Notes: generated by a model not told the origin, from the sequence alone. A stretch of 64,000 nucleotides of DNA from Succinivibrio faecicola (GCF_019448115.1 NZ_JAGFNY010000001.1:179465-243464), one strand, 5' to 3'. Positions 33,074-43,240 are shown, numbered from the stretch's first letter. Made by a program: numbers and translations.

Positions 33074-34885
33074 TTATTTAATTTTTCTGCAGGAAACTTC
33101 ACACTGCTTGTTATAGAAACTGATGCCATAGCAGTAGATAGCTTTAACTGATGAATCATCAAGATACTCATCTGCATATCTCATTTCTTCTATCTGCTTG
33201 AGTGCCTTTTGAGTACCTTCTGGTAATTCTTTTTTTGAATTTACTGCTTTAATCTCAAGGATAACTACTTTCTTCTGTCTTTCATCCATGAATATTAAAT
33301 CAGCATAACCATCACCTGATTCACTGTTTGATTTAAAGTCAGTTATGAAGTTTGAACAGTTTGTAAATATTCCTGATAAGAATCCATGATAGAAGTTCTC
33401 TTTCTTTGCCTTTGTTGCAAAATCTCTTATTGATACATATGATTTTAAAAGGTCAAAGATGTTATCTGATGCACTTTCACTATCACCTTCAAACAGAGCT
33501 TTTGCTATAAGCTTTGCCTTATTCTCTCCTTGATTTACTATAGTATCAAAGTGCTCTTTTATGTTCTTTATAAAACACTGACGGATTTCTCTGTTTGGGA
33601 TCTTAAGTGAGTAGACTGTCTTATCTTCTCCAGAAATATTCTCTGTTCTGTAGCTATCAACAGTAAGATATCCTGTAAAAAGCAATAATGTGTAGAAATC
33701 CTCAGCTTTGTGCATTGATAAATCATCATAGTTCATTGAATCATTGATGGTGGTCTCTATACACTCACCATCCATAAGCTTTTGCATATTCTCATTATCT
33801 TCATCTGTAAGATATCCAACATATGATAATAATGCGTTGCTTGATGTTGAGTTTATCCAGTAGTTTGGTGCATTAACCTTGATATTCTGTGATTTCTTTT
33901 CTATGGCATCTTTAATAAAAGAAACTAAAACCCATGGACAGAACATTTCCTTTTTATTGAATCTGTAACCATCATAATTCTCTTTTACAAAAGGAAAGTA
34001 ATCATCAAGTTCATAGTCCTTTAATATCTTTACAGTCTCATCTTTTGTAAAGCCTATCATTGAATCAAATGATGGACTTTCAGACAGAATTGTATTCACA
34101 TAAAGATTGTTTACACCTGTAAAAATACTGTTCTTTGCTACCTTTAAACAGCCAGTGAGTACTATCTTTTCTATAGGCAAATCTGCTTTTTCATTTGCAT
34201 AAAAATTATTTTTCATTACATTAAAAAATGAAGTCATCAAAGTCACCATCTTATCGTGGTAACCTTTTTCAGAAGCCTTTGCTAAAGGTACATCATATTC
34301 ATCAATCAGGATAATGACTTTTTTTGAATAGTGTTTATAAAGACAGTTTGATAAGAATTCTAAAAAATTTTTTATATAAAAGCTATTATTTAATGAACGT
34401 AACTGATTAACATTCTGTAGTATTCTTAATGATTCTTTTTCTGAATCTAATAGCTTATTACTTTCATGTAAAAAATCAAATTCACTAGATAAATTAGATA
34501 TCACATAGGCAAAAGCTTCATAAGCTTCTGTGAATGTATCACCATATACGTTTTTAAGTGTAATAGAAATAACAGGAAACTGTCCTAGGTATTTATCTGT
34601 AAATTCTTTATCATTTAGAATCTCAAGACCATCAAAGAGTTTTTCTTTATACTCTCTGTTTGCAGAACCATCAGGTGCAACTCTTAAAAATGATTTGAAC
34701 ATATCCATTAAAAGAGTTTTTCCAAAACGTCTTGGTCTTGTAAAAAGGATTACTGGAGAGATATTGGTAAAGACTGTTTTTAAGTATAAGGATTTATCAA
34801 CATAATATCCTCCTTTAGTAATGATATCTATGAAACTATCATTTCCAATTCCTAAAGGTAGCCTTTTTAAGTTTCTCTCGCTCAT
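33074..34885 (-). CDS. AAA-ATPase-like / PD-(D/E)XK nuclease family protein (copy 2)
   Basis: 603 residues with the same architecture as copy 1: RPRRFGKTLLMDMF P-loop near residue 51, KVIILIDEYDVPLA Walker B near 190, and nuclease-like GYADLIF...VVILEIKAV near 530-550. Its middle part, from roughly the KIVLTGCLKV motif to the C-terminal domain, is nearly identical at protein and DNA level to copy 3 (44354-46159), much closer than either is to copy 1. Stand-alone gene between the dapE pair and the nhaC-type gene. Confidence 0.85.
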   Translation of the reverse strand: MSERNLKRLPLGIGNDSFIDIITKGGYYVDKSLYLKTVFTNISPVILFTRPRRFGKTLLMDMFKSFLRVAPDGSANREYKEKLFDGLEILNDKEFTDKYLGQFPVISITLKNVYGDTFTEAYEAFAYVISNLSSEFDFLHESNKLLDSEKESLRILQNVNQLRSLNNSFYIKNFLEFLSNCLYKHYSKKVIILIDEYDVPLAKASEKGYHDKMVTLMTSFFNVMKNNFYANEKADLPIEKIVLTGCLKVAKNSIFTGVNNLYVNTILSESPSFDSMIGFTKDETVKILKDYELDDYFPFVKENYDGYRFNKKEMFCPWVLVSFIKDAIEKKSQNIKVNAPNYWINSTSSNALLSYVGYLTDEDNENMQKLMDGECIETTINDSMNYDDLSMHKAEDFYTLLLFTGYLTVDSYRTENISGEDKTVYSLKIPNREIRQCFIKNIKEHFDTIVNQGENKAKLIAKALFEGDSESASDNIFDLLKSYVSIRDFATKAKKENFYHGFLSGIFTNCSNFITDFKSNSESGDGYADLIFMDERQKKVVILEIKAVNSKKELPEGTQKALKQIEEMRYADEYLDDSSVKAIYCYGISFYNKQCEVSCRKIK

Positions 34886-35048
34886 CTTTATATTCCAAAA
34901 TCATCTTACAATCCTATTTTAGACAAAATGATGTATATATAGCAAATGAAAGTATCCAACAAATGATACTGCTCCATAGAAAAAAAAGAATATGATCACT
35001 CTCTTTTGTTATATGGCCACATCATAATCTGGCCTTGCAGCCTACATA

Positions 35049-35106
35049 ATAAATGGCACCTTTGCATTGAAGATCAAAACAATCTTCTATCATCGATGCC
35101 ATTTAT
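35049..35106. repeat. Long nested hairpin downstream of the NhaC-type gene
   Basis: Outer perfect ten-base arms ATAAATGGCA (35049-35058) and TGCCATTTAT (35097-35106) enclose an inner GAAGAT / ATCTTC stem. Not followed by a good T-run on the minus strand, so more likely an mRNA 3'-end stabilising structure or a repeat than a plain terminator. Confidence 0.45.
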
Positions 35107-35121
35107 GGAAAAGTGCAATGA

Positions 35122-36654
35122 TTACTTAGCTTTTGCTCTTTTAGCAATAAAAATAACAGATACAATCATAAGAGCGAAAGCTGTCAGGAAACTTGCAGCA
35201 AAACTGTGAGTAACACCTGCAACAGCATAACCTACAAATGAGCATGCAGCTACAATTGCTGTATATGGTAGCTGCGTGTATACATGTTCAATATGAACAC
35301 ATCCTGCGCCTGCTGATGATAGAACAGTTGTATCAGAAATTGGTGAGCAGTGATCTCCAAAAACAGAGCCTGCCAGTGTTGCTGACAGAGAAATAATCAC
35401 AAGTTCACTTGAGTTTGGATCAATTGCATTTGCAACCATCACAACGATTGGAATCAAGATACCGAAAGTGCCCCATGCTGTACCGGTTGAAAATGATAAA
35501 AATCCTGCTATCACGAAGATAACTGCAGGTAGAATTGCACCCACAAAAGCAAGATCGTTCTGAACGATTGATGAAATAAACTCAGGTGCTTGCAGCAGAT
35601 CTCTTGTAACACCAGAAATAGTCCAAGCAAAAGTTAAGATCATATTTGCAGGGATCATAGACTGAACACCGCGAATGAATCCATCCATATACTCTTTTAG
35701 AGTCAGAACTCTTCTTGAAATGAGCATAACAAAGGAAACCAAAAGTGCGGCTACAGATCCTAAAACTAAAGACAATGAAGAATTTGTATTACCAAAAGCT
35801 GCTCCTAATGAATGGTAAGCGGTATCATCACCAAAATATCCGCCTGTATACAGCATTGATAATGTTGCAGCACCAATAAGTACAAAAATAGGAACAACCA
35901 TATCAAAGATACGACCGTTTCTTTTTACCTTGTCAAATGACTCATCACGAGTATCATTGGTAATTTCAACTCCGTCCAGACATTCTTTTTCTGCTTTTTT
36001 CATAGGACCGAAATCAAATGAGAACAGACAGACAATCACAACCATAATAAGTGACAAGATTGCATAGAAATTCCAAGGAATCGCACTTACAAAGGCACCA
36101 ATGTCAGATTCAAATGCGTTTGTTGATTTTAGATTAGAGCCAACAGCTGCTGCCCATGATGAAATAGGTGCAATAATGCAGATTGGAGCTGCGGTTGAAT
36201 CAATAATGTAGGCAAGCTTTGCTCTTGAGATTTTATATTTATCAGTAATAGGCTTCATGACTGTACCAACTGTCAGACAGTTGAAATAATCATCAATGAA
36301 GATAAATGCACCTAATGCAGATGTTGATAAGAGTGCTGATTTTTTACCTTTAATCTTTTTGGTTGCCCAGTCACCATATGCTCTTGAGGCACCAGCAAGA
36401 TAAATGATATAAACTAAAGCACCTAAAAGTGAGCAGAAAAGAACGATATTAAGATCGAACTTGTTGCCCATAACTTTAATTGCAGTCTGTACAGTATCTA
36501 CAACAACATTACCATCGGTTTTAAGTGTATAGATAAGAGTACCTGAAAGGATACCGATGATTAAAGATGAGAATACTTCTCTTGTAACAAGAGCAAGAAC
36601 AACTGCTATTAGAGGTGGCAGTAATGATAAGACGCCAACTGAAACTGATTCCAT
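35122..36654 (-). CDS. NhaC-family Na+/H+ antiporter-like membrane protein
   Basis: 510 residues, about a dozen hydrophobic segments. Diagnostic phrases are FIFIDDYFNCLTVGTVMKP, CIIAPISSWAAAVGS, FSTGTAWGTFGILIP and GDHCSPISDTTVLSSAG, the conserved core of the NhaC/MleN antiporter superfamily. Transport of Na+ against H+, or of an organic acid or amino acid pair, cannot be separated by sequence. AAGGAG precedes the ATG; a TATAAT promoter lies in the loop of a leader hairpin at 36672-36716. Confidence 0.85.
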   Translation of the reverse strand: MESVSVGVLSLLPPLIAVVLALVTREVFSSLIIGILSGTLIYTLKTDGNVVVDTVQTAIKVMGNKFDLNIVLFCSLLGALVYIIYLAGASRAYGDWATKKIKGKKSALLSTSALGAFIFIDDYFNCLTVGTVMKPITDKYKISRAKLAYIIDSTAAPICIIAPISSWAAAVGSNLKSTNAFESDIGAFVSAIPWNFYAILSLIMVVIVCLFSFDFGPMKKAEKECLDGVEITNDTRDESFDKVKRNGRIFDMVVPIFVLIGAATLSMLYTGGYFGDDTAYHSLGAAFGNTNSSLSLVLGSVAALLVSFVMLISRRVLTLKEYMDGFIRGVQSMIPANMILTFAWTISGVTRDLLQAPEFISSIVQNDLAFVGAILPAVIFVIAGFLSFSTGTAWGTFGILIPIVVMVANAIDPNSSELVIISLSATLAGSVFGDHCSPISDTTVLSSAGAGCVHIEHVYTQLPYTAIVAACSFVGYAVAGVTHSFAASFLTAFALMIVSVIFIAKRAKAK

Positions 36655-36671
36655 GATTTCTCCTTAAAAAA

Positions 36672-36716
36672 TGCACTGCAATTATACATTATTCAAATAT
36701 GAGTTTTTACAGTGCA
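36672..36716 (-). promoter_or_regulatory. Hairpin plus TATAAT promoter candidate before the NhaC-type gene
   Basis: Arms TGCACTG (36672-36678) and CAGTGCA (36710-36716) are perfectly complementary; on the minus strand the second arm is followed by TTTTTT and then the AAGGAG ribosome site. A perfect minus-strand TATAAT lies at 36681-36686 inside the loop. It may end the nudC transcript while housing the next gene's promoter, or attenuate the antiporter gene. Confidence 0.5.
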
Positions 36717-36744
36717 CCATAAAGGAGAAATAATATTTTGTAGA

Positions 36745-37575
36745 TCAATAACCGTTCTTCTTAAATGAGGCAATCATAAGTTTTGTCAGAGATATCGGAT
36801 CATCCTGAGCTTCAATTTCTTCTCTGCTAACCCACAAAGCTTCGGATAGCTCATTCTGATCTCTTTTTATTATTGTGGAACCATCAACTTTAGCCATATA
36901 GCCTACAAGAATATTTGAATCAACACCCCATGGCTGAGAGCCAAAGTATTTTAAATCCTTAATCTTAAGGCCAACTTCCTCTAAAGCCTCACGAATTGCA
37001 GTCTGCTCAAAGCTTTCACCGATTTCACAGAAACCGGCAACTAAAGATAATCCTGTATAGACTCTTCCGTTATACCTTGTAACAACTATTTTGTCGCCAT
37101 CTGTAATTCCTACAATAACAGCAGGTGCAATTTTAGGATATACAACATTTGAGCATTCAGGACAGATTAAAGCTCTTTCATTTTCTGAATGAACTACTTT
37201 GCAACCACAGCGACCACAGAAATGATTCTTTGAATACCACTCATAAAGATGATATGCAGTAAATCCTGCAAAGCATGTATTTTTTGGATTTGCCTGTCTG
37301 AAGATCTGAACAGACTTGAAAGTAAAGCCTGCAATATCAACAGTTCGTTCATCGCCTTTAAAAAGATAGTAGGCTACATCGTCTATCAAGAAGAGATAAA
37401 TAAGCTTTTTTTTATCAAAATCTTTAGCATAAGGAAGAGAAATCTGACAGTCTTTGCCATCACCTTTTGTAAGAACAGATCTGTTATCAAAAACAAAAAC
37501 CTGATCATTGTCATTTGGCTCTCGTCTAAGTGAAAATTCGTTTTTAAAAACAGAGTCTTCTAAATCCTGTATCAT
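36745..37575 (-). CDS. nudC: NADH pyrophosphatase / NAD-cap hydrolase NudC
   Basis: 276 residues. Zinc ribbon CGRCGCK ... CPEC near residues 118-140. The Nudix box (GFCEIGESFEQTAIREALEE) is near 178, and the NudC-specific SQPW follows about 20 residues later. The QPW motif is kept, but the usual PFP after it is replaced by GVD. Hydrolyses NADH and removes NAD caps from RNA. 14 bases after trxB; likely a trxB-nudC pair. Confidence 0.92.
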   Translation of the reverse strand: MIQDLEDSVFKNEFSLRREPNDNDQVFVFDNRSVLTKGDGKDCQISLPYAKDFDKKKLIYLFLIDDVAYYLFKGDERTVDIAGFTFKSVQIFRQANPKNTCFAGFTAYHLYEWYSKNHFCGRCGCKVVHSENERALICPECSNVVYPKIAPAVIVGITDGDKIVVTRYNGRVYTGLSLVAGFCEIGESFEQTAIREALEEVGLKIKDLKYFGSQPWGVDSNILVGYMAKVDGSTIIKRDQNELSEALWVSREEIEAQDDPISLTKLMIASFKKNGY

Positions 37576-37589
37576 TTTTACCTGATCTT

Positions 37590-38522
37590 TTAGTGTTTTT
37601 CTAAATATGAAACTGCATCAAGAGCAGCCATACAGCCAGTTCCTGCAGATGTAATAGCCTGACGGTATGTGTCATCGGCACAGTCACCTGCTGCAAATAC
37701 GCCAGAACATGATGTAGATGTTGCATAAGAATACCCGGTCTTTATAATACCGTTTTCAAGTTCAAGATCATTTTTGAAGATCTCTGTAGATGCCTTGTGA
37801 CCTACAGCCACAAAAACACCATCTAAAGACAGCTTTTGTTTATTTGTGTCTACATCCAGGATGATACCTTTTAATGTACCACCATCACCAGTATATTCAT
37901 CGACTTTTGCATTTAAAATAAACTGTACATTCTTATCTGTCAAAGCTTTTAACTTATCAACAAGAGCCTTTTCTGCTCTAAATGAGTCTCTTCTATGGAT
38001 AAGATAGACCTTCTTGCAAAGAGAAGACAGATATAAAGCCTCTGTAAATGCAGCTGAGCCGCCACCTACAACTGCTACTGTTTTGTTTCTAAAAAAGAAA
38101 CCGTCACATGTAGCGCATGCTGATACTCCATGACCTTTGTACAGATCTTCATTTTTGCACTCAAGATATTTTGCCTTTGCACCGGTACAGATAATTACAC
38201 TTTTACACTGTAATTGTTCACCTGATGATAATGTAAGTGTCTTGATCTCACCTTTTAATGAGCAGGAGACAACAGTATCATAAACAAACTGTGTACCTAG
38301 CTTTTTTGCATGATTGAAGAGTGAATCCATTAAACTTGCACCATCAGGACTGTCAGAACGGCCAGGCCAGTTCTCAATTTCAGGTGTAGTTGCAAGCTGT
38401 CCACCAAAGTCTGCACCTGTTATAAGTACAGGATTTAGCATAGCTCTTGAGCAGTATATTGCAGCTGTGTAACCTGCAGGTCCCGATCCAATGATAACAG
38501 TATTTAAAATCTTATTTTCCAT
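37590..38522 (-). CDS. trxB: Thioredoxin reductase TrxB
   Basis: 310 residues from ATG 38522 (MENKILNTVIIGSGPAG). FAD-binding GSGPAGYTAAIY, redox motif ACATCDGFFF near residue 138, NADPH-binding VVGGGSAAFTEALYL and the C-terminal FAAGDCADDTYRQAI. Keeps thioredoxin reduced in the cytoplasm. Its start overlaps the end of the VanY-like gene by 11 bases, so translation is coupled. Confidence 0.96.
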   Translation of the reverse strand: MENKILNTVIIGSGPAGYTAAIYCSRAMLNPVLITGADFGGQLATTPEIENWPGRSDSPDGASLMDSLFNHAKKLGTQFVYDTVVSCSLKGEIKTLTLSSGEQLQCKSVIICTGAKAKYLECKNEDLYKGHGVSACATCDGFFFRNKTVAVVGGGSAAFTEALYLSSLCKKVYLIHRRDSFRAEKALVDKLKALTDKNVQFILNAKVDEYTGDGGTLKGIILDVDTNKQKLSLDGVFVAVGHKASTEIFKNDLELENGIIKTGYSYATSTSCSGVFAAGDCADDTYRQAITSAGTGCMAALDAVSYLEKH

Positions 38523-39198
38523 AAATCTCACCAAAAATTCTGTCTTTATGCTCCTTTACATATTCAACAGCATATTTAACCCATGGTTCATCAAAACTTT
38601 CAAGATAAGCTATCGCAGCATTTATATCAAAGCTCTGAATAACCTTCATTGCACTTTTTTCATATGAGATATGCCAAGGTTCATATCCAAACAGATCTCT
38701 TTTGCTAAAAGGTCTTGAAAAGCCAAATTTTTCAAGACTTTTTTCAAGATACAGTCCAAACTCATAAAAGTAACTGCCCTTTTCATATTCATTTGCAGTT
38801 AGCAGAAGCTTTGCACCATCTTTTAAACAGTTTTTTGCATATATATCAAAGTCGGTTCCAAAATGATGTCTTGAAAAACCTGGTACAGCGCTGAATCTTA
38901 ATATTGCTAAAACCTTTTTTTCATCTGACAGCACTGATATATCTAGCAGCTGTTCATTTTCATCAAGAACTGCTCTTTTACCTTTGAATTTGTCATCGAC
39001 AATTGCAAACTGTCTGTCAAAACTTCTGTATGCTGATGCAACGCACAGGTCAAATCCATGCAAAGAAGCATCATCGATAAGAGCTTTTAGAGCCTTTAAG
39101 GATGATGCTTCTGCAAGAAATTCCAGGCTTTCGCCTGGATTTTGAAATTTAACAAGATTAGAACTGTCTATACCTAAATATTCTTCTTTAGTTACCAT
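38512..39198 (-). CDS. VanY/LdcB-like D-alanyl-D-alanine carboxypeptidase (M15B)
   Basis: 228 residues from ATG 39198 (MVTKEEYLG). LAS-peptidase motifs: YRSFDRQFAIV near residue 60, SRHHFGTDFDIY near 125 with the zinc His and Asp, and FGYEPWHISYE near 178 with the catalytic Glu and zinc His. No signal peptide is visible, so it may act in the cytoplasm on recycled muropeptides, as LdcB-type or LdcA-like enzymes do. Overlaps fimV by 11 bases upstream and trxB by 11 bases downstream. Confidence 0.85.
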   Translation of the reverse strand: MVTKEEYLGIDSSNLVKFQNPGESLEFLAEASSLKALKALIDDASLHGFDLCVASAYRSFDRQFAIVDDKFKGKRAVLDENEQLLDISVLSDEKKVLAILRFSAVPGFSRHHFGTDFDIYAKNCLKDGAKLLLTANEYEKGSYFYEFGLYLEKSLEKFGFSRPFSKRDLFGYEPWHISYEKSAMKVIQSFDINAAIAYLESFDEPWVKYAVEYVKEHKDRIFGEIYGK

Positions 39199-42100
39199 AA
39201 GACTCAATTATCTTTATAGCCTCCAGCTTGAGATCGTCGCTTCCATGCTCCTTGACATCATCAATGATCTTGATAGCCTCTTCAGTATCGCCAGTCTCAA
39301 AATAAAGTCTAGCCAGATTGAGCTCATCTACATAGTACTGATGCTCCTTTGCAGTCAGCTCTTTTGATGTTGCACTCTGGGCACTTTCAAAAGGCTCTTC
39401 ATCAATAGCTGTGATAGGACCGATTCTGTCAAATACCTGTTCAAGTACATTATCCTGATTTGTATTTTCATCAATCTTCACATCAGTGTCTACAGATGAC
39501 TTAATCTCATTTATTCTGCTGGTTATATCAGGTGTGCTCTTTGATGCACTCTGAAGCATATTGGTAATATCATCAGAACTGAATGTATCATCAGAAGGTA
39601 CATCTTCATTTAAAGAAGCTGGACTTAACATATTCATAATGTCATTGTCTGCATCAGGATCGTACATTGAGCCTGCTGATCCGATACGTGCCTCAAGCTC
39701 CTGTAAATCCTCCCTTGAGCTTTGAAGTTCGTTGTCAGAAGCATCTTCGTTTACAGAAGCAGCAGAATCTTCATCTGTTTGTGATGAGTCAGACTCACTG
39801 ATTGAATGATTCATTTCATTTTCAACGATTTCATCCTCATCTTCAGGAACATTCCATGATACAGTCTTTGTATCATCATTATCTTCACTGATTTTTGCTT
39901 CATCTGTATCTGTAACCTGAGTATCCTCACTCTCAATATCAGATAAATTCTCATCTGAAGATTCAATATCAGAATCAGCAGCACCTTCACTTGCAGTCTC
40001 AGAAATTACATCATTTTCTGTATCTGAAACTATATCCTGATTTACATCATCAATTACTGCCTGGGTATCATCAACTGCATCATCCTGAATTGATGAATTA
40101 TCAGTATCAATCTGAGCATTATCAATTGATGTTTTATCTTCACTGTTTTCTTTTGAATCTTCATCAAGCAGTGACTCAAGATCAAGATCGTCATCAAGAA
40201 CAGTATCAACATTTGATCCAATACCCAAAGATGCATCATGCTGAGCATTTGTCAGAACTTCTGTCTTTGCAATCTGTACAGCTTCATCTTCTGATGGGAT
40301 AACACTCTTATCGGTAGTATCTGCCTTATTGAGTGAATCCAGTAAAGATTTTTCCTCATCTGATAAATTTTCTGAATTATCTTCTAATAAATCCTCTGAA
40401 TTATCTTCTGATAAATTCTCTGAATTATCTTCTGATAAATTATCTGAATTATCAGCTGAATTTGCATCAGCTAAAGCTTCATTAAGCTCATCTATCTGTG
40501 AATCAGAATTATCAGCTATTGAGTCAGTATTTTCTGTAACAGTATTTTCAATTTGCTCATTCACATCTATATCTGTATTAGACTCATCAGCTATATCTTC
40601 AATATCAGCTATATCTGCATTAGACTCATCAGCTACATCTTCGATATCTGCTATATCTGTATTAGACTCATCAGCTACATCTTCAATATCTGTTATATCT
40701 GCATTTTCCTGATTTGTAGTATCTGCATCAGTCTCAGTCTGTTCAGTATTTTCTTCATTCTCTTCATGAGCATTTGAAAGATCAGGAGACTTTGTATCAT
40801 CTAAAGACTGTGCATTCATAGCACTCGCCATAGCGGCTGCAATTGCATCAGCTTCAGTCATATTTTCATTAAGTTTCACATTTTCATGTGGATTTGAAGA
40901 ACGTGATTTATTATTTTCATCCGGGAACAGACTATCAAGATTCTCTGATTCATCAGGAATTACTCTATCCTCACTGAACTTATCATCAGATGCATCTGAT
41001 TTTGGTGACTTTACAGCCTCATCCCATGCGGCAAGATCTGCTGATGGCTCAACAGCTTCAACTGATTCATTTTCAATAGCATCATTTGGCTCACCTTCTG
41101 CATCAGAAGATACATCATCTGCTGAATCATCAGAACTCTGACCTGTCTGCTCCTTTAAAGCCTCATCCCAGGCTGACATATCAGAAGAGTTATCAGATTC
41201 ACCTGTATTATCCTTTTCACCTGACTGTTCTTTTAAAGCTTCATCCCATGCAGACAAATCATTGCCATCTGATATTTGAGAATCGTCAGTCTTGTCAGCA
41301 GCATGCTCCTTTAAAGCTTCATTCCAATCTGCCATGTCTGATGAGTCATTATCAACATCAACGGTTGACTGTTCAGCATTCTGTTGCTCAGATAAAGCCT
41401 GAGACCAGTCGTCCATAACATCTTTACTGTTCTTGTTTTCTTCAGCAGCATCAGTGTTAGCAGCCTCATCCCAGGCTTTTTGTGCATTATCCTCACCGCT
41501 TTGAGAATTGTCTGTATTTTCTACCTCTTGAGACTGAATATCAGATTGTTTTACATTATCTGATGGTGCATCTATAGCATTAGCATTTTCAGTTGACTGT
41601 TTTTGCTCTTCTATTGGTTCATCATCAGAATCTTCAAGAGGAGCATCAAACTCAAAGACACTGTTCTCATCAGTTAACAGCATGTTCTCTGAGCTTGAAT
41701 CCTCAACATCAAAATCATCGCCAAGAGAATAGGCTCTATCTCTGTTCTGCTTCTTGAAGATAAAGAAGATAATCAGAAGAACCAGTGATAAAAGACCTGT
41801 ACCAAACAGAATGAACATGATTGGACGGTTAAGATCAACACCAGAGTCTGAGGCATTAACAGTGTAATTTGAAATCTGAAGCATCATATCTTCAAGTTTC
41901 TCATCATTTGCAAGGACCATTTCTCTGATCCTTTCATTATCCTGAGATAACTTGGTAAGATTTCCCTTGATTTCAATCAGATCCTGCTGAATATTTGCAA
42001 TGATGTGATCATACTGATTTGCTAAAGTTGCAACACTGTCCGCTGCTGTCTTTGCAGTTGCAGCTGAAGTCTTTTTAACTCTGTCCATAACCTCAGCCAT

Positions 42101-43198
42101 CTGTGCTTCAATAGCTTTGGTCTTCTCTTCAAGAGCTGTCTTGTTGCCCTCTAACATGATTTTGATAGCATCAACATCTAAAGACTGCTGATGTCCATCT
42201 GGAATCTGAATAATTACAGGAGGATTTTCAACCTGATCTTTTACAGATTTTTGCTTTGTGCCATCAATATCATTTGAACCGCCGGCAAACTGCAGTTTGT
42301 CAATTGAATCCTGTTTTACCTGATCCTGTTTTGCACCATCAATAGGAATAACGCGATTGAGCTCTTCTTGTTCCTTCTTTTCCTGAAGCTCTTTTACTTT
42401 TGCTTCCATTGCAGTATAGGAAGGAATATCCTCATCTCCTGAAACATCGTTTTTGTTCAGATCCTTGCCAGATAAGAGTGTTGCCTCATTCTGTGAATCA
42501 TCAGGACGCCTTTCAGCACTGACATACTGATTTTGTAGATTGGTATTCTGAACAGTTGCAGGATTTTTTGCCTTTAAAGGAGGCATCACAAGAGTGCCCT
42601 GCTTTAAAAGTCTGCCGCCAACCTTTTCATCCTCACGTGCAATTTCTGCATTATCAGGAACTCTGATGGTGGTTTTTAACAAATTATTGACGTTTGAATT
42701 TGCAAATGCATTAGGATTATTTCTGTAAATGGAGGCAATAATCTGGAATTCATTAACAGATTTATCCTCAGGAATGAATGAGGAAGCAATAGACCAGATA
42801 GTGTCACCTGATTTGATTGCATATGATCTGTAATTTACAGGAGCATTGGCTGTAGCATTGGTTGACTGGTTGTTTAAAGTGGCTGCATTTGCCTGATTAG
42901 GGGTTGAAGCAGGCAAATTTTGCACTCTTTGAACAGTTCTTCTTGCATTTGGAGAAACTGTAGCAGTTGCTCTTTGCTGTGCAGCAGCTGCAGCTTGAGC
43001 TGCTGGAGTCTGAGTTGTGACAGTCAGTCTACGCCTTTGTGTAGCAGTACGTCTTGTACGATTTACAGGTGTTGCCTGCTCTGTTTCAGGCCCCTGAATT
43101 GTAATAGTGAATGTACCATCCTCATCGGCACTTAAGGCGCACAGAGGAAACAGTAAACATAAAGCCGTTACCAAGCTGTTCTTTTTTAACCAATGCAT
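39188..43198 (-). CDS. fimV: FimV-like inner-membrane protein with LysM domain and giant acidic repeat region
   Basis: 1336 residues. Signal peptide at 1-23; a LysM peptidoglycan-binding domain around 125-182 (YAIKSGDTIWSIASSFI); coiled coil about 330-440; one membrane helix near 455-480 (IMFILFGTGLLSLVLLIIFF). About 750 residues of very acidic cytoplasmic repeat follow, and the conserved C-terminal FimV/TPR segment (LARLYFETGDTEEAIKIID) closes it. FimV organises polar complexes and type IV pili in Pseudomonas relatives. The acidic part holds at least five WDEALKE-type repeats and two other repeat sets (see the repeat entry). Adjacent usg upstream is the usual gammaproteobacterial order. Confidence 0.85.
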   Translation of the reverse strand: MHWLKKNSLVTALCLLFPLCALSADEDGTFTITIQGPETEQATPVNRTRRTATQRRRLTVTTQTPAAQAAAAAQQRATATVSPNARRTVQRVQNLPASTPNQANAATLNNQSTNATANAPVNYRSYAIKSGDTIWSIASSFIPEDKSVNEFQIIASIYRNNPNAFANSNVNNLLKTTIRVPDNAEIAREDEKVGGRLLKQGTLVMPPLKAKNPATVQNTNLQNQYVSAERRPDDSQNEATLLSGKDLNKNDVSGDEDIPSYTAMEAKVKELQEKKEQEELNRVIPIDGAKQDQVKQDSIDKLQFAGGSNDIDGTKQKSVKDQVENPPVIIQIPDGHQQSLDVDAIKIMLEGNKTALEEKTKAIEAQMAEVMDRVKKTSAATAKTAADSVATLANQYDHIIANIQQDLIEIKGNLTKLSQDNERIREMVLANDEKLEDMMLQISNYTVNASDSGVDLNRPIMFILFGTGLLSLVLLIIFFIFKKQNRDRAYSLGDDFDVEDSSSENMLLTDENSVFEFDAPLEDSDDEPIEEQKQSTENANAIDAPSDNVKQSDIQSQEVENTDNSQSGEDNAQKAWDEAANTDAAEENKNSKDVMDDWSQALSEQQNAEQSTVDVDNDSSDMADWNEALKEHAADKTDDSQISDGNDLSAWDEALKEQSGEKDNTGESDNSSDMSAWDEALKEQTGQSSDDSADDVSSDAEGEPNDAIENESVEAVEPSADLAAWDEAVKSPKSDASDDKFSEDRVIPDESENLDSLFPDENNKSRSSNPHENVKLNENMTEADAIAAAMASAMNAQSLDDTKSPDLSNAHEENEENTEQTETDADTTNQENADITDIEDVADESNTDIADIEDVADESNADIADIEDIADESNTDIDVNEQIENTVTENTDSIADNSDSQIDELNEALADANSADNSDNLSEDNSENLSEDNSEDLLEDNSENLSDEEKSLLDSLNKADTTDKSVIPSEDEAVQIAKTEVLTNAQHDASLGIGSNVDTVLDDDLDLESLLDEDSKENSEDKTSIDNAQIDTDNSSIQDDAVDDTQAVIDDVNQDIVSDTENDVISETASEGAADSDIESSDENLSDIESEDTQVTDTDEAKISEDNDDTKTVSWNVPEDEDEIVENEMNHSISESDSSQTDEDSAASVNEDASDNELQSSREDLQELEARIGSAGSMYDPDADNDIMNMLSPASLNEDVPSDDTFSSDDITNMLQSASKSTPDITSRINEIKSSVDTDVKIDENTNQDNVLEQVFDRIGPITAIDEEPFESAQSATSKELTAKEHQYYVDELNLARLYFETGDTEEAIKIIDDVKEHGSDDLKLEAIKIIESYGN
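40330..40720 (-). repeat. In-frame tandem repeats in fimV
   Basis: Two adjoining repeat sets. One encodes D(N)LSEDNSE units (about 40345-40445), with a core of 24 to 27 bases. The other encodes three copies of DIEDVADESNTDIA (about 40580-40700), with a period of about 48 bases. All units are multiples of three, so copy-number changes would alter length without breaking the frame. Confidence 0.75.
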
Positions 43199-43240
43199 CG
43201 ATTATTACCCCTATAATGCATATTTGTATTTTACCAAAAT

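Noticed and set aside
40329..40712. Serine-rich plus-strand frame opposite fimV
   Set aside because: Antisense image of the acidic Asp/Glu/Ser repeats; composition is a by-product of the sense-strand codons.
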